Positions 25,681-35,153 of a DNA stretch of 43,673 nucleotides are shown piece after piece. This stretch comes from Alphaproteobacteria bacterium (GTDB lineage Bacteria; Pseudomonadota; Alphaproteobacteria; RUG11792). The notes beneath the pieces were generated by a model. The model worked only from the letters and a program-made list of their open reading frames with translations. It had not been told where the DNA came from and did no database searches. The stretch covers positions 1 through 43,673 of the forward strand of contig JAFUQI010000056.1 in the NCBI GenBank assembly GCA_017481035.1, in the 5' to 3' direction. Made by a program: the position numbers and the translations under genes. Position 1 is the stretch's first letter; each line of letters starts with the position of its first letter.

Positions 25681-27138
25681 TTAACGGCCTAAAAATGATT
25701 TAAATGCATTAAGCAATTCTGCGATTTTATCTGTTTTATTCTGAAGCATCTCTGTCGTAACATCTTCCTTTGTTGTTATGTTATCTATGTCTCTTTCTGT
25801 CATGGCGATACTAAGTTTTTCTGCGAAATCATTATATTTTATGGCAAATTCTTTAATTGTTTCTCGTTCGACTTCAAAAAGAACTAGATCTGTTTTTGCA
25901 ATAATGGTGGCCGCTCTTGGTTCGTTCCTGAGAATGGACATTTCGCCGAAGTATTCTCCATCGACAAGCATTTCAACATTTTCTAGATGCTCAATATTTT
26001 GTCCATCTTTTTCTATATTCATTTTTTTATAAACATCAACAACACCCTCGGCGATGATAAACATACTGTTTCCATCATCGCCTTCATTGCAAACTGTACT
26101 GCCAGCCTTAAACGATTTTCGTTTCATTTTTGATGAGAACTCAATTTGCACCTCTCTCGAGCACCCATTCAATAATCCGCACATTTGTAAGCTGTTTAGG
26201 CTTGTTGTAACACATTCCTCTTGAATCGGAATTATTGTTTTTGGATCTATATTTGAAACATTGTATTGAGCTGCAATTTCGCAAACCTTTATATTGTGCC
26301 TCCGCAAATGAGAAATTACTGAACTGATCACTTGATGTCTTACTCTTCTCATCATGTGGTAATCTGGCACATCATAGAATATAGCAAAGACCACTCCATT
26401 AAAAGCGATAGATTCTGCGGCGACAAGAATGTTTGGGGTCGCGATAGTTGGGGCTCTAAGTACAGCTGCTTCTAATATACGTCTTGCACTCTCAACAGGA
26501 ACTTTGTGTTCGATTGTAACGGTTATCCCATCTCCAAAATGCCTGTCTGGTTGATTTAAATTGATCATTGGTTGTTCTGAGAATAGGTGATTTGATACAT
26601 AAAGTTGCGTTCCGTTCAGTAACCATAAATCTACTCCTGTCAATTTTAATTTGATAATTTTTGCGATTGTTCCGTCTGGAAATTTTACCCAATCTCCAAC
26701 GCGAAAGTCGTCTTGAAAGGCGATTGCAAAGCCTGCAAAAAGGTCTTTTACCATATCTTGGCACACATATATTAAACCAAGGCTTGATGCTCCCAAGCAC
26801 ACAAGTATAGTGCCTGCAGATTCATTATATACTTGAGTTACTATGAATAATGCGCCAAGCGTAAATACAACGATACCAATCAAATATTTTGTCATCTCGG
26901 ATATGCGTATTTGTGTCTCCGCTTCTTTTCTGCGAATTATTACGACGAATAAAAGCCTGCTTATTGTTAACGATATCAAAAACACTATTCCAGCTTTAAC
27001 AAAACGCTCATAATCAAAAAGCGTGCCCGTATCTTGTGGACTTATGTATTCACTGTAATGATATCCGAATAACAGCAAAATTAATGATATAATACATATT
27101 ATCAACACGTTTCTTGAGTGTTTGTCCATAATATTCAT
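25681..27138 (-). CDS. MscS-type mechanosensitive channel with a cyclic-nucleotide-binding domain
   Basis: A predicted inner-membrane channel regulated by a ligand. The 485-residue protein has four hydrophobic segments (about 10-27, 47-67, 84-101 and 108-127), the MscS pore helix and beta domain (about 105-195, with LGASSLGLIYVCQDMVKDLF and FRVGDWVKF), and a C-terminal cyclic-nucleotide-binding domain (about 318-440). The phosphate-binding cassette GEYFGEMSILRNEPRAAT (394-411) keeps Glu399 and Arg408, the two residues that contact the ring ribose and phosphate in active domains. Proteins of this build (bCNG) are usually gated by cAMP and respond poorly to tension. It is alone on the minus strand, divergent from the Lrp gene. 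Confidence 0.9.
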   Translation of the reverse strand: MNIMDKHSRNVLIICIISLILLLFGYHYSEYISPQDTGTLFDYERFVKAGIVFLISLTISRLLFVVIIRRKEAETQIRISEMTKYLIGIVVFTLGALFIVTQVYNESAGTILVCLGASSLGLIYVCQDMVKDLFAGFAIAFQDDFRVGDWVKFPDGTIAKIIKLKLTGVDLWLLNGTQLYVSNHLFSEQPMINLNQPDRHFGDGITVTIEHKVPVESARRILEAAVLRAPTIATPNILVAAESIAFNGVVFAIFYDVPDYHMMRRVRHQVISSVISHLRRHNIKVCEIAAQYNVSNIDPKTIIPIQEECVTTSLNSLQMCGLLNGCSREVQIEFSSKMKRKSFKAGSTVCNEGDDGNSMFIIAEGVVDVYKKMNIEKDGQNIEHLENVEMLVDGEYFGEMSILRNEPRAATIIAKTDLVLFEVERETIKEFAIKYNDFAEKLSIAMTERDIDNITTKEDVTTEMLQNKTDKIAELLNAFKSFLGR

Positions 27139-27263
27139 CTCTTTTGTACTTATCCTATATTATATAGTATCTCACAAAAAAGTTAATTTTTTATTAACAA
27201 AGAACTTAATACTAGCAAAAATAAAAATACACTGCTCAGTTGATTTTTAAGGGAAAATTCACC

Positions 27264-27292
27264 TTTAAATTGTTTTCTTAAACATATATAAT
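27264..27292 (+). promoter_or_regulatory. Possible promoter of the Lrp/AsnC gene
   Basis: TTTAAA (27264-27269), 17 bases, TATAAT (27287-27292). The -10 box is perfect, the -35 weak. A transcript from here would start about 28 bases before the first ATG. Confidence 0.4.
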
Positions 27293-27326
27293 AAAAAAGT
27301 TGAATATGTAGGAGTAAATAGATGAA

Positions 27327-27794
27327 ATGGTTGAGCTAGACAAAGTTGATCGATTGATCTTAAATACACTGCAAAATAATGGAAGAATGACAAACGTTGA
27401 GTTAGCTGAGGTTGCCGGAATATCTGCACCACCGTGTCTGCGCAGACTAAAGTTGATGTCACAAAGAGGGATAATCCAAGGATATCACGCGAAAATTAAT
27501 CCAAATATCATGGGGTATGGGTTAAAAGTTCTCTGTATAATAACGCTAAATTCACAGTATATAAATAAAATTGCTGAGTTTATAGAAACAGTCACAAAAC
27601 TCAAAAATATAAGATCATGTTTTTCAACTCCTGGTAGCGAATCTTTTGTTCTGGAGATTCTTGCGAGAAACTTGTCGGATTATGAAGAAATTTTAAAGGC
27701 AAAAATCCAAAAGCACGAAGAGATTGCCGAAGTAAAGAGCTACATTTTGTTAAACACCCACAAAGAACTACCAGGTATTCCTATAGATATATAA
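27327..27794 (+). CDS. Lrp/AsnC family transcriptional regulator
   Basis: A feast-famine regulator of 155 residues. The N-terminal winged helix (about 3-62) has LDKVDRLILNTLQNNGRMTN and VAGISAPPCLRRLKLM; the C-terminal AsnC/RAM domain (about 68-150) binds amino acids and makes dimers. AGGAG at 27310-27314 is 12 bases before this ATG. Another ATG, at 27322, is at the ideal distance but reads only five codons before a stop that overlaps this gene, so it could act as a short leader frame. The neighbours on both sides point away or are unrelated, so the target is unknown. Confidence 0.92.
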   Translation: MVELDKVDRLILNTLQNNGRMTNVELAEVAGISAPPCLRRLKLMSQRGIIQGYHAKINPNIMGYGLKVLCIITLNSQYINKIAEFIETVTKLKNIRSCFSTPGSESFVLEILARNLSDYEEILKAKIQKHEEIAEVKSYILLNTHKELPGIPIDI

Positions 27795-27807
27795 AATAGC
27801 TTTTTTG

Positions 27808-27831
27808 TAGCCTTCATTTTTCTGAAGGCTA
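27808..27831. terminator. Hairpin between convergent genes
   Basis: TAGCCTTCA (27808-27816) and TGAAGGCTA (27823-27831) form a nine-bp stem with a six-base loop between the convergent Lrp and small secreted-protein genes. Neither strand has a strong U-run, but the position suits a shared terminator. Confidence 0.55.
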
Positions 27832-27843
27832 TGCGATTATTCG

Positions 27844-28062
27844 TTATGAATCACATTCATCTGTTACTGGAGCGATTGATGGAACAATAGGGGCTAAATC
27901 TGAAGGTGCAATACCTTCAATCTCAGCAGAAGGTTCTTCTGGAGCTGGCGGAGCAAATTCTGGAACAAATTCCTCGTTTGATGTTGTATCGTTGTAGTCT
28001 GCGGCCATTGTAGCAAATGAACCAAGAGCAAAAAGCAAAGCTAATGATGTAATTTTAAACAT
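27844..28062 (-). CDS. Small secreted acidic, proline-rich protein
   Basis: I do not recognise this 72-residue protein. It has a clear signal peptide (MFKITSLALLFALGSFATMA, cleavage near Ala-Ala-Asp) and a short mature part rich in Pro, Glu, Ala and Asp with repeated AP and EP steps (FAPPAPEEPSAE; LAPIVPSIAP). A good AGGAGATAAAC site precedes the ATG, which makes it a real gene. It has no visible fold and might be an envelope linker or an exported host-directed peptide; both ideas are inference. Confidence 0.7.
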   Translation of the reverse strand: MFKITSLALLFALGSFATMAADYNDTTSNEEFVPEFAPPAPEEPSAEIEGIAPSDLAPIVPSIAPVTDECDS

Positions 28063-28282
28063 GTTTATCTCCTAAAAAGAATTGTAAAAATATATTGGCT
28101 TACGCCTTCTTAATTTCAGTATAACTCTAAAACGTTAATTTTTTATTAACTTTATAAACTTTTTGTTTTTTAGTTCTTTTTGTATAATAGTTACATGCAC
28201 CGTGCGCTATGTAATGCTTATTTTTTTAACACTTTGCGTAACGTTGCTTGTCATTTTTTTGCAAAAATGACAACAAAAACAC

Positions 28283-28312
28283 TTGAACGAAAATATATGG
28301 TTGCGATATAAT
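28283..28312 (+). promoter_or_regulatory. Promoter of tRNA-Val
   Basis: TTGAAC (28283-28288), 18 bases, TATAAT (28307-28312), ending 14 bases before the tRNA. It probably also serves phzF. Confidence 0.6.
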
Positions 28313-28326
28313 ATCAAGTATGTGAT

Positions 28327-28401
<75 letters not shown>

Positions 28402-28431
28402 TTTTTGTTTGTCAGTTTTTTAGTAATTTTA

Positions 28432-29232
28432 GTGGGCGGGTCATCTTTTGAGTTTTTGTTGGTTGATGCTTTTACAGACGTTTATTGTAAAGGTAATCCG
28501 GCTGCTGTGTGTTTCTTGAAAGAGTATCCGGGACAGGATCTTTTGCAAGCAATCGCAAAATTTCATAATTGGTCCGAGATTTCGTTTGTTAAACAACTAG
28601 ATGATAATGAATTTCAAATGAGGTGGTTTTCACCAAATGATGAGGTCCCTCTTTGCGGTCATGCGACGCTTGCAGCATCATTTGCAATTTTTCAAACAAA
28701 AAAAACAACAAGCAATGATATAATTATTCATTATAATTCAGGAATATTAAAAGCGACAAATCACAATCAGCTTATAACTTTGAATTTTCCTACTAAGCCG
28801 ACATATCCATGCAACAAAGATTCAAGGATTATAAAGAAAGCACTGAATATAGAAAAAATTATAAATATAGAGCGAGATGATTTAGTCTATGTTGTAGAAT
28901 TACAGGATCCAAAAACAGTTAAAGGTCTTGATCCCAATCTAAGTTTGATATCGCAGTTAGATTGCAGGGCAGTGGCAGTGACAGCTAAGGGAAGTAACTA
29001 TGACTTCCACTCTCGGTATTTTGCCCCAAAAGTAGGAATAAACGAAGATCCTGTTTGTGGTTCCATGCATTGTCGTTTAGCTTATTACTGGTCTCGAAAA
29101 CTAAATAAAACACAATTTAAAGCATTTCAAGAGTCAAAAAGAACAGGTCAACTTGATGTAAGGATTGTTGAAGATTCAGTGTATTTAACGGGAAATGCGG
29201 TGATTGTTGCAAGGTTTAAAACGAGATATTAA
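28432..29232 (+). CDS. PhzF family isomerase-like protein
   Basis: A member of the PhzF/YddE family, named after phenazine synthesis but mostly of unknown substrate in bacteria that make no phenazines. From GTG 28432 it has 266 residues: FLLVDAFTDVYCKGNPAAV at the start, the catalytic Glu49 in NWSEISFV, FSPNDEVPLCGHATLA, and EDPVCGSMHCRLAYYW in the second half, all typical. A longer start at TTG 28405 lies three bases after the tRNA-Val gene. No separate promoter or ribosome binding site is visible, so the mRNA probably arises by cutting the tRNA-Val transcript. Confidence 0.85.
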   Translation: MGGSSFEFLLVDAFTDVYCKGNPAAVCFLKEYPGQDLLQAIAKFHNWSEISFVKQLDDNEFQMRWFSPNDEVPLCGHATLAASFAIFQTKKTTSNDIIIHYNSGILKATNHNQLITLNFPTKPTYPCNKDSRIIKKALNIEKIINIERDDLVYVVELQDPKTVKGLDPNLSLISQLDCRAVAVTAKGSNYDFHSRYFAPKVGINEDPVCGSMHCRLAYYWSRKLNKTQFKAFQESKRTGQLDVRIVEDSVYLTGNAVIVARFKTRY

Positions 29233-29340
29233 TAATAAATTGCAAGCTATCATTAACGTCAGGTTAATATAACAAAGTTGTTTTGCAAATCTTGTTTTTA
29301 TCTCTAAAATTGGATGTTGTTATTGATATTTACTACTTTG

Positions 29341-30075
29341 TTAATGAGGCTTAAATACAACGTTTTCATGATTTCGTAAATCTATTTGAGTAAATTTCTC
29401 TTTTGTTATTTTTTTATTTTTAAGGAGTAAATCAACAATGTATAACGATTTATCTACATCTTCTTCTGGTAATTTTATTTTTATACCTGAAATATTAAGA
29501 TCCCAGCGACGTTCACGAATATACGTCATTGTTTCTATGTTTTTATTTATCTCGGGAAATGCTGAAATAGTTTTTAGCATTTTGAATATCGTAATGTTAG
29601 ATTTGCTTCCTGATATAATTGGCAAGTCGTTATATCTTCCAATAACTGTTTCTAGCTTTTTGCCGCTTTTATCTATTAACCAATTTTTGCCTTCTTCTTG
29701 AAAGATAGCTATAGGTTCAGCTTCTGTTATATGTATATCGATTATATTTGGTAAAATTTTTTTTACATAACACGATGTAACCCATGATACTTTCTCTATG
29801 TTTTTTTGAATTTGTTCTTTTGTTAACTTAAATATAATATCGTTTTTTGAAATGCCTAATTCTTTTGTGATAAGTTTTTTGACTCTTTGTGAACAGCCGT
29901 TAATGTTAATTTCGTCTATAGAAAAACACAGAAATCTTAAAGTTGTATCGATTGATGTGTTAATATAAGTTAGAATCACATTTTTATATATGTGGGTTAT
30001 TATCGAAAAAGAAAACACAGATATAAGCAATATGTAAGTTTTATAACTTATTTTTTTTCTTTGTCTTTTCTTCAC
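29341..30075 (-). CDS. ftsQ: Cell division protein FtsQ (DivIB family)
   Basis: A bitopic protein that links early and late parts of the divisome. The 244-residue protein has a short basic cytoplasmic head, one membrane segment (about 13-32), a POTRA domain (about 48-118, with IDEININGCSQRVKKLI and VSWVTSCYVKKILPNIIDIHI followed by EAEPIA), and a beta domain (about 119-230, with WLIDKSGK and the late WDLNISG). Start is GTG directly abutting the prfA stop codon, so it is likely coupled to prfA. It is not in the usual dcw cluster next to ftsA and ddl, which points to a scattered gene order. Confidence 0.85.
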   Translation of the reverse strand: MKKRQRKKISYKTYILLISVFSFSIITHIYKNVILTYINTSIDTTLRFLCFSIDEININGCSQRVKKLITKELGISKNDIIFKLTKEQIQKNIEKVSWVTSCYVKKILPNIIDIHITEAEPIAIFQEEGKNWLIDKSGKKLETVIGRYNDLPIISGSKSNITIFKMLKTISAFPEINKNIETMTYIRERRWDLNISGIKIKLPEEDVDKSLYIVDLLLKNKKITKEKFTQIDLRNHENVVFKPH

Positions 30076-31152
30076 CTATTCTGCACCTTTTAGTTTTTCA
30101 GCTTGATCAAACTCTATAAGTTTATCGATAATTTCATCAAGAGCTGTTCCGTCCATTATTTTTTCTATTTTATATAGCGTTAGGTTTATACGATGATCGG
30201 ACACTCTTCCTTGTGGGAAATTGTATGTTCGGATTCTTTCTGATCTGTCTCCTGATCCAACTTGGGTTCGTCTGCTTTCAGATCTTGACTGTTCGCTTTT
30301 TATTCTTTCATTTTCGTAAATTCTAGATCTAAGAATTTTCATTGCCTTGGCTTTATTTTTATGTTGCGAACGTTCGTCTTGAACTGCAACAATAGTCCCA
30401 GTTGGAATATGTGTTATTCTAACTGCGCTATCTGTTTTGTTAACATGTTGTCCGCCAGCGCCAGATGCCCTATATGTATCAATTTGGAGATCTTTTTCGT
30501 CAATTTGTATATCAACTTCTTCTGCTTCTGGAAGCACTGCAACTGTGGCGGCTGATGTATGGATTCTTCCTGAAGCTTCTGTTTCTGGAACTCTCTGCAC
30601 TCTGTGAACGCCTGATTCGAACTTTAACTTTGCAAAAACTCCTTTTCCAGAAATAGAAGCACTTGCTTCTTTTATTGCGCCTATGCCACTTTCAGAAAAC
30701 TCAAGAACTTCAAATTTCCATCCTTTTATGGATGCATACATTTCATACATTTTAAAGAGATCTGCTGCAAACAGTCCAGCTTCATCGCCTCCGGTTCCTG
30801 CTCGAACCTCGAGAATAGCCCCTTTCTCATCATCGATATCTTTTGGTAGAAGCAAAATTTTGATGTTATATTCTATAGCTTCGATTTCTTTTTTTAGATT
30901 TAGAACTTCAATTTCAGCCATATTCTTTAAATCTGAATCTTGTTCAGAATAGGCTAATTCTTTTGCATCATCTAACTCTTTTTCTTTAGAAAACAATTTT
31001 TTGATTTCTTTTGATATGTCGGATAAATCAGAAAATTCTTTTGATAGTTTTGCAAATTCTTTTGGATCAAAATTATCAGAATTGTTCAAAATATTTCTTA
31101 CATCATCATGTCTTTTTATAATTGATTGAAGCTTTGATCTAAATGTATTCAT
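30076..31152 (-). CDS. prfA: Peptide chain release factor 1
   Basis: Reads UAA and UAG stop codons and releases the finished protein. The 358-residue protein carries the catalytic GGQ at 233-235 ([17 protein letters not shown]), the codon-reading tripeptide of P-x-T type as Pro189-Glu-Thr191, the [10 protein letters not shown] motif and the C-terminal RVSDHRI. It directly abuts ftsQ. The methylase gene prmC, often next to prfA, is not here. Confidence 0.96.
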   Translation of the reverse strand: MNTFRSKLQSIIKRHDDVRNILNNSDNFDPKEFAKLSKEFSDLSDISKEIKKLFSKEKELDDAKELAYSEQDSDLKNMAEIEVLNLKKEIEAIEYNIKILLLPKDIDDEKGAILEVRAGTGGDEAGLFAADLFKMYEMYASIKGWKFEVLEFSESGIGAIKEASASISGKGVFAKLKFESGVHRVQRVPETEASGRIHTSAATVAVLPEAEEVDIQIDEKDLQIDTYRASGAGGQHVNKTDSAVRITHIPTGTIVAVQDERSQHKNKAKAMKILRSRIYENERIKSEQSRSESRRTQVGSGDRSERIRTYNFPQGRVSDHRINLTLYKIEKIMDGTALDEIIDKLIEFDQAEKLKGAE

Positions 31153-31254
31153 TTGGTGTCAATTGATATGTGTGTGTAACAGTATTATACAGCATAAGTA
31201 GCAAGAACACAAAAATATCGTTGAAATTAATTGTAACGGCAATATGTTTCGACT

Positions 31255-32235
31255 CTAATCTACGTCTATTATTGTTTTTAGTTGGTTTACAATATTGTAA
31301 CAGTTGTCAACTTTTCCCTTTGCGTTAATTAAATTTTTTTTGTCTTCTTGCATCTGTAAAATGAATTCATTTAAAAAGTCCTTTAATAGATTTTCTTTAT
31401 TTTTTTCTTCTTCAGATAATTTGCTAGATTTTGAGTTGTCTTGTATTATTTTGATTAGCCCATTTATATCATTTTCCAAGCTGTCAAAATTCCTTAAGAA
31501 CTCATTATCTTGTTTGTTGAGATCCGAATATATACCAGAAAAATATTCAAGCATTTTTTGTATTATATTTTTTACAACGTTAATTGGAAAATTTTGCTTG
31601 TTATGAAACGTCCCCTGCGATATTGTACTCATAAGGAATTTTATTTTGTCACAAGAATTATTAGAAATAGATTCGCATAGTGTATATAGACTATCTTGTA
31701 AGATATGCAATACTTCTTTGCTCGGCATCTGATGGCTTGGGTCTACATCCAAAATCTTATATATAATGCCATTTTGCTGTTGAAGCATATAGAAAATTGT
31801 CATACGGATAATTTGTATATTGCTTTCTAAATTTTGAATTAGTATATTTTCGCTATTACAAAGGTCAGTTAAACTTCTTTCTATATCCTTTATAAGTTTG
31901 TCTTCTTTTATTATATACTTCAAAATTGGTAAATTGATCTTTAGAATAGCTAACTTTGAACCTAGCCCATAAAAGGTTAAATCTTTTAAGTCATTTAGGT
32001 GTATTTCAATGTCGTCAAGAAGTTTGCTTCTTATATTGTTAATTTTTTCGACATATGCTTTGTTTTTATTAGATTTATCGTCAGTATCCTTTGTTTTGCT
32101 TTTTTCTATATTTTCCAATTTGTTTTGCAAAATTGAAATAGTGTTTTTTATATCTTCTATTTCGGTTCCAGCATTAATAGTTTCGCTGAACATTATAAAC
32201 ACGAGGCAGAACACAAAACTTTTTACATTAGTCAC
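31255..32235 (-). CDS. Secreted coiled-coil protein of unknown function
   Basis: I do not recognise a family in these 326 residues. The first 22 form a signal peptide (FVFCLVFIMFSETINA). The mature part is almost wholly helical and rich in Lys, Asn, Ile, Leu and Glu: a heptad-like stretch at about 24-50, charged helices to about 130, two Cys near 147 and 207 with a CESISNNSC segment, and a final coiled coil (about 255-325). Start is GTG 32235. It is set apart from prfA and tilS by 70-100 bases on each side. A signal peptide plus helical, low-complexity body would suit a periplasmic or host-directed protein; this is inference. Confidence 0.65.
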   Translation of the reverse strand: MTNVKSFVFCLVFIMFSETINAGTEIEDIKNTISILQNKLENIEKSKTKDTDDKSNKNKAYVEKINNIRSKLLDDIEIHLNDLKDLTFYGLGSKLAILKINLPILKYIIKEDKLIKDIERSLTDLCNSENILIQNLESNIQIIRMTIFYMLQQQNGIIYKILDVDPSHQMPSKEVLHILQDSLYTLCESISNNSCDKIKFLMSTISQGTFHNKQNFPINVVKNIIQKMLEYFSGIYSDLNKQDNEFLRNFDSLENDINGLIKIIQDNSKSSKLSEEEKNKENLLKDFLNEFILQMQEDKKNLINAKGKVDNCYNIVNQLKTIIDVD

Positions 32236-32303
32236 TAAACTACCTATATGTTTACAAAGTACGGTACCTACATATAGTCTAATTTAAAAAACTTAAAAAA
32301 TAA

Positions 32304-33284
32304 TTAATTTTTACGACTTTCGAAAAATAGTTTAATATTTTTTGTTTTATCTTTTTTTAAAACTATTCCTGCAAAGTTTGTTGCTACGAAGTTTTTGTGC
32401 GTTAAATCTGATGCAACTTTTTTTAAGAGATTATATGAAAGTATTTTGTTTGTTTGGGTGAATGATAAAATAATTTGCTCAAGAACTCTGATTCTAATTT
32501 CTTCAGGTTGTTGACTAAAAATATTCAATTTTATGTATCCATCTTTAAATGCATCCTCTTTGATATTTTTTGAAATTTTATCTATAGCGTCTTGTGCATT
32601 TTGTAGCCGATCTATTGTCTTGTTGATATTGTTAATATCAAGTCCATACTCGCCAGATAATTTATTGTATGATTTTCTCCATCGCACTCTTTCAAATTCA
32701 TCACTTTCATTTGATGGATCTTTAACATATGAATCTACATTAAAAGATCGTTTTAATGTTTCTTTTATATCGATTGGTGAAAAATGAAGCATAGGCCGAA
32801 CAAGGGTTATATCTCTAAAATTAGACGCTTCCATAATTGATGTTAATCCTTTTAACGCGCTTCCTCTTGAAAGTCTCATAAAGAACGTTTCCCATTGATC
32901 TAGCGCGTGATGAGCTGTCATAAGGATCTTAGCTTTATACTTTTTGCAGCATTCATATAAAAAATTATAACGTGCTTCTCTTGCCTTTGCCTCAATCCCT
33001 GTCGTTATCTCTTCGTGTTTCCATGTGTATATTTCGTATTGTATTCCTCTTTTTTCAAGTAGCTTTGTGACTGGTTTTATTTCATCGCTAGATTCTTGGC
33101 GTAACTTGTGATCAACGAAACATGCTATAATTTTTATATTATATTTCTTTGCGTATCGATCTGCAAGAAGTGTAAGGCAAAGGCTATCTGCTCCTCCTGA
33201 AATTCCTATAACCCAGGTTGTTTCTTGCTTTGCTTCTTTTGGCAGATATTTTTCGAAATTTTCTTCTGTTATTATATCTGCCAT
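32304..33284 (-). CDS. tilS: tRNA(Ile)-lysidine synthase
   Basis: Adds lysine to C34 of the tRNA-Ile(CAU) so that it reads AUA. The PP-loop ATPase motif SGGADS is at 29-34, followed by the family pattern ACFVDHKLRQES, the catalytic region AHHALDQWETFFMRLSRGS and LVRPML. At 326 residues it resembles the short form; the C-terminal domain seen in E. coli is missing or much reduced, as in several alphaproteobacteria. It follows the MFS carrier by 11 bases on the same strand and is probably cotranscribed with it. Confidence 0.93.
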   Translation of the reverse strand: MADIITEENFEKYLPKEAKQETTWVIGISGGADSLCLTLLADRYAKKYNIKIIACFVDHKLRQESSDEIKPVTKLLEKRGIQYEIYTWKHEEITTGIEAKAREARYNFLYECCKKYKAKILMTAHHALDQWETFFMRLSRGSALKGLTSIMEASNFRDITLVRPMLHFSPIDIKETLKRSFNVDSYVKDPSNESDEFERVRWRKSYNKLSGEYGLDINNINKTIDRLQNAQDAIDKISKNIKEDAFKDGYIKLNIFSQQPEEIRIRVLEQIILSFTQTNKILSYNLLKKVASDLTHKNFVATNFAGIVLKKDKTKNIKLFFESRKN

Positions 33285-33295
33285 AGCTCAAAAAC

Positions 33296-34588
33296 TTATA
33301 TCCTTATCTTCTTTCTTTTTGTCGATGTTATATGCATCATTAGGAACATTGATAGCATCGCAAATATACCGATTATTCCGCTTGAAATAAATATGTGGTT
33401 TAATGAATAGTGTTGGGCAACAAATCCGGCGAGCGTATCGGCACAGAAGGCTGCAACAGCATTAACAAGCCAGTATACTCCAAGACCTGTTCCTCTTAGA
33501 TCTTCAGGTACTTTTTCTGCTATTAATGACACAAATACATTTTGGGTTGAACCAAGCTGAATTCCCCAGAAGAGAACTCCTATATACATGACGGCCCTTG
33601 TTGATGCGCTAAACATAATCAAGTCTGCGATGAGAAGAGCAAGTATTCCTATGCACAAAAGTTTAACCCTGTCAAACTTGTCCCCTAATAGTCCTACAGG
33701 ATAAGATGACAGTGTTGTTCCGAGGTTAAAAACTATCATTACGATTGGTGCGAACATCGGATCTATATTAAAGCCTTCGTTCATTCTTAATATGAGGAAT
33801 GTTTCATTCATTCTTGCCATCATGAAGATTGCGTTAACAACCATCAATAACCAAAATGAAACGCCGAGATATTTAAAGTTTGAAAATGAAAACTTAGGCT
33901 TCAGTTTTGGTGAAGGCATCGGAGCCTCTGACGTTATTGCTGGATGATCAAATCTCTTTGGTTCCTTTATGCAGAATATAAGAATTAAGAACGCGATCAT
34001 TGCTGGAATTGATGCGTATGCAAAAACAGCTTGGTAGTTGTTATTTGTTAGCTTCATTGCAAGAATTCCAAATAACCCTCCAAGAAGAGATCCAACGTAT
34101 GCGAGACTTCTCTTAAGACCGTATGATGCGCCTATTCTTTTTCTAGGGGCAACGTCAGCGACTATTGCGTCTCTTGGGGAGGCTTGAACTCCATTTCCAA
34201 AACGTTCTAGCATCCTAGCCGAGAAGACAAGGCCAAATGATGTTGATAAGGCAAGTATCGGTCTGCTTATAACAGAAAAGACATATCCAAACATCATGAT
34301 ACCTTTTCTTCTTCTGAAGAAGTCGCTTAGCATTCCTGAAATGAGTTTCATAAAGTGTGAGATCATTTCACAGAATCCTTCGAGCAATCCTATGCCAACT
34401 GCCGATGTTCCGATGATTGTTTTTAAGTATAAGCCTGAGAATGCATATGCCATAACGAATGATATGTTCATGAGCATCATCATGATACCTATTTGCCAAA
34501 CCGTTAAAGGAATCTTGCCATCACGTTGTTGGCGATTTTGAATTTGCTGGTCGATATTATTAGATGAAGACTCTTTGTTGTCTATCAT
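33296..34588 (-). CDS. MFS transporter
   Basis: A major facilitator carrier with about 12 membrane segments in 430 residues and a hydrophilic head of 25 residues rich in Asn, Gln and Ser. The inter-helix motif between TM2 and TM3 appears as GMLSDFFRRRKGIMMFG, and its second-half counterpart as GLLGDKFDRVKLL; the segment ERFGNGVQASPRDAIVADVA is typical of a bacterial subgroup of unknown substrate. It is the first gene of the pair with tilS. Confidence 0.85.
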   Translation of the reverse strand: MIDNKESSSNNIDQQIQNRQQRDGKIPLTVWQIGIMMMLMNISFVMAYAFSGLYLKTIIGTSAVGIGLLEGFCEMISHFMKLISGMLSDFFRRRKGIMMFGYVFSVISRPILALSTSFGLVFSARMLERFGNGVQASPRDAIVADVAPRKRIGASYGLKRSLAYVGSLLGGLFGILAMKLTNNNYQAVFAYASIPAMIAFLILIFCIKEPKRFDHPAITSEAPMPSPKLKPKFSFSNFKYLGVSFWLLMVVNAIFMMARMNETFLILRMNEGFNIDPMFAPIVMIVFNLGTTLSSYPVGLLGDKFDRVKLLCIGILALLIADLIMFSASTRAVMYIGVLFWGIQLGSTQNVFVSLIAEKVPEDLRGTGLGVYWLVNAVAAFCADTLAGFVAQHYSLNHIFISSGIIGIFAMLSMFLMMHITSTKRKKIRI

Positions 34589-35092
34589 AACTGAGACGTG
34601 CTTTTGTTAAGCTATCCGTATCAAATAGTACTACATGTTTTGCTCTTTTCTCAAGTGCAAATATTTATTGACATTAACAATTAACATCAATACCATACGT
34701 ATAAAACAAAAGGACTATGGAGAACTTTGATATACAGAATTGCTACAGTATTTAGTTTGTTCGTGCAATATAACGCGAATAACTGAAATACTTTTGTCTC
34801 ACAATCTATTTTGGGATCGATTCTTTTTGGCCATGTTTTTGTTAATTATGTTGTTAACAATTATGTTATCTGTGTTGATATAGGTTCTCTGTATTTTATA
34901 TCGCGGTAGAGCGGTAGTATACATTGTTACCGTGTTACGGCTGTTTTCATTTTTCACTGTACGGAATGTTTGTTTTTGTTTGTTGTTAATATTAATTATA
35001 TATTGTTTTTAGTAAAGATAAGTTTTATGCTTTTTTATATTTGAAGTTTGTTTCTATTGTATTGTTGGTGTGTAGAATTTGTGTGTTTGGTA
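34589..35092. other. 500-base gap upstream of divergent MFS and carD genes
   Basis: No coding frame with family or start-site support on either strand. It must hold the promoter of the MFS-tilS pair reading left, which I cannot place with confidence. The short inverted CGGTA/TACCG at about 34920-34942 is the only local structure noted. Confidence 0.35.
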
Positions 35093-35121
35093 TTGACTTT
35101 GTTCTGTATTTGTGTTAATAA
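35093..35121 (+). promoter_or_regulatory. Probable promoter of carD
   Basis: TTGACT (35093-35098), 17 bases, TAATAA (35116-35121). The transcript would start near 35128, which favours the ATG at 35154 over the TTG at 35136. Confidence 0.45.
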
Positions 35122-35153
35122 TTTATTAACTATTTTTGTATAGTTTTCAAAAA

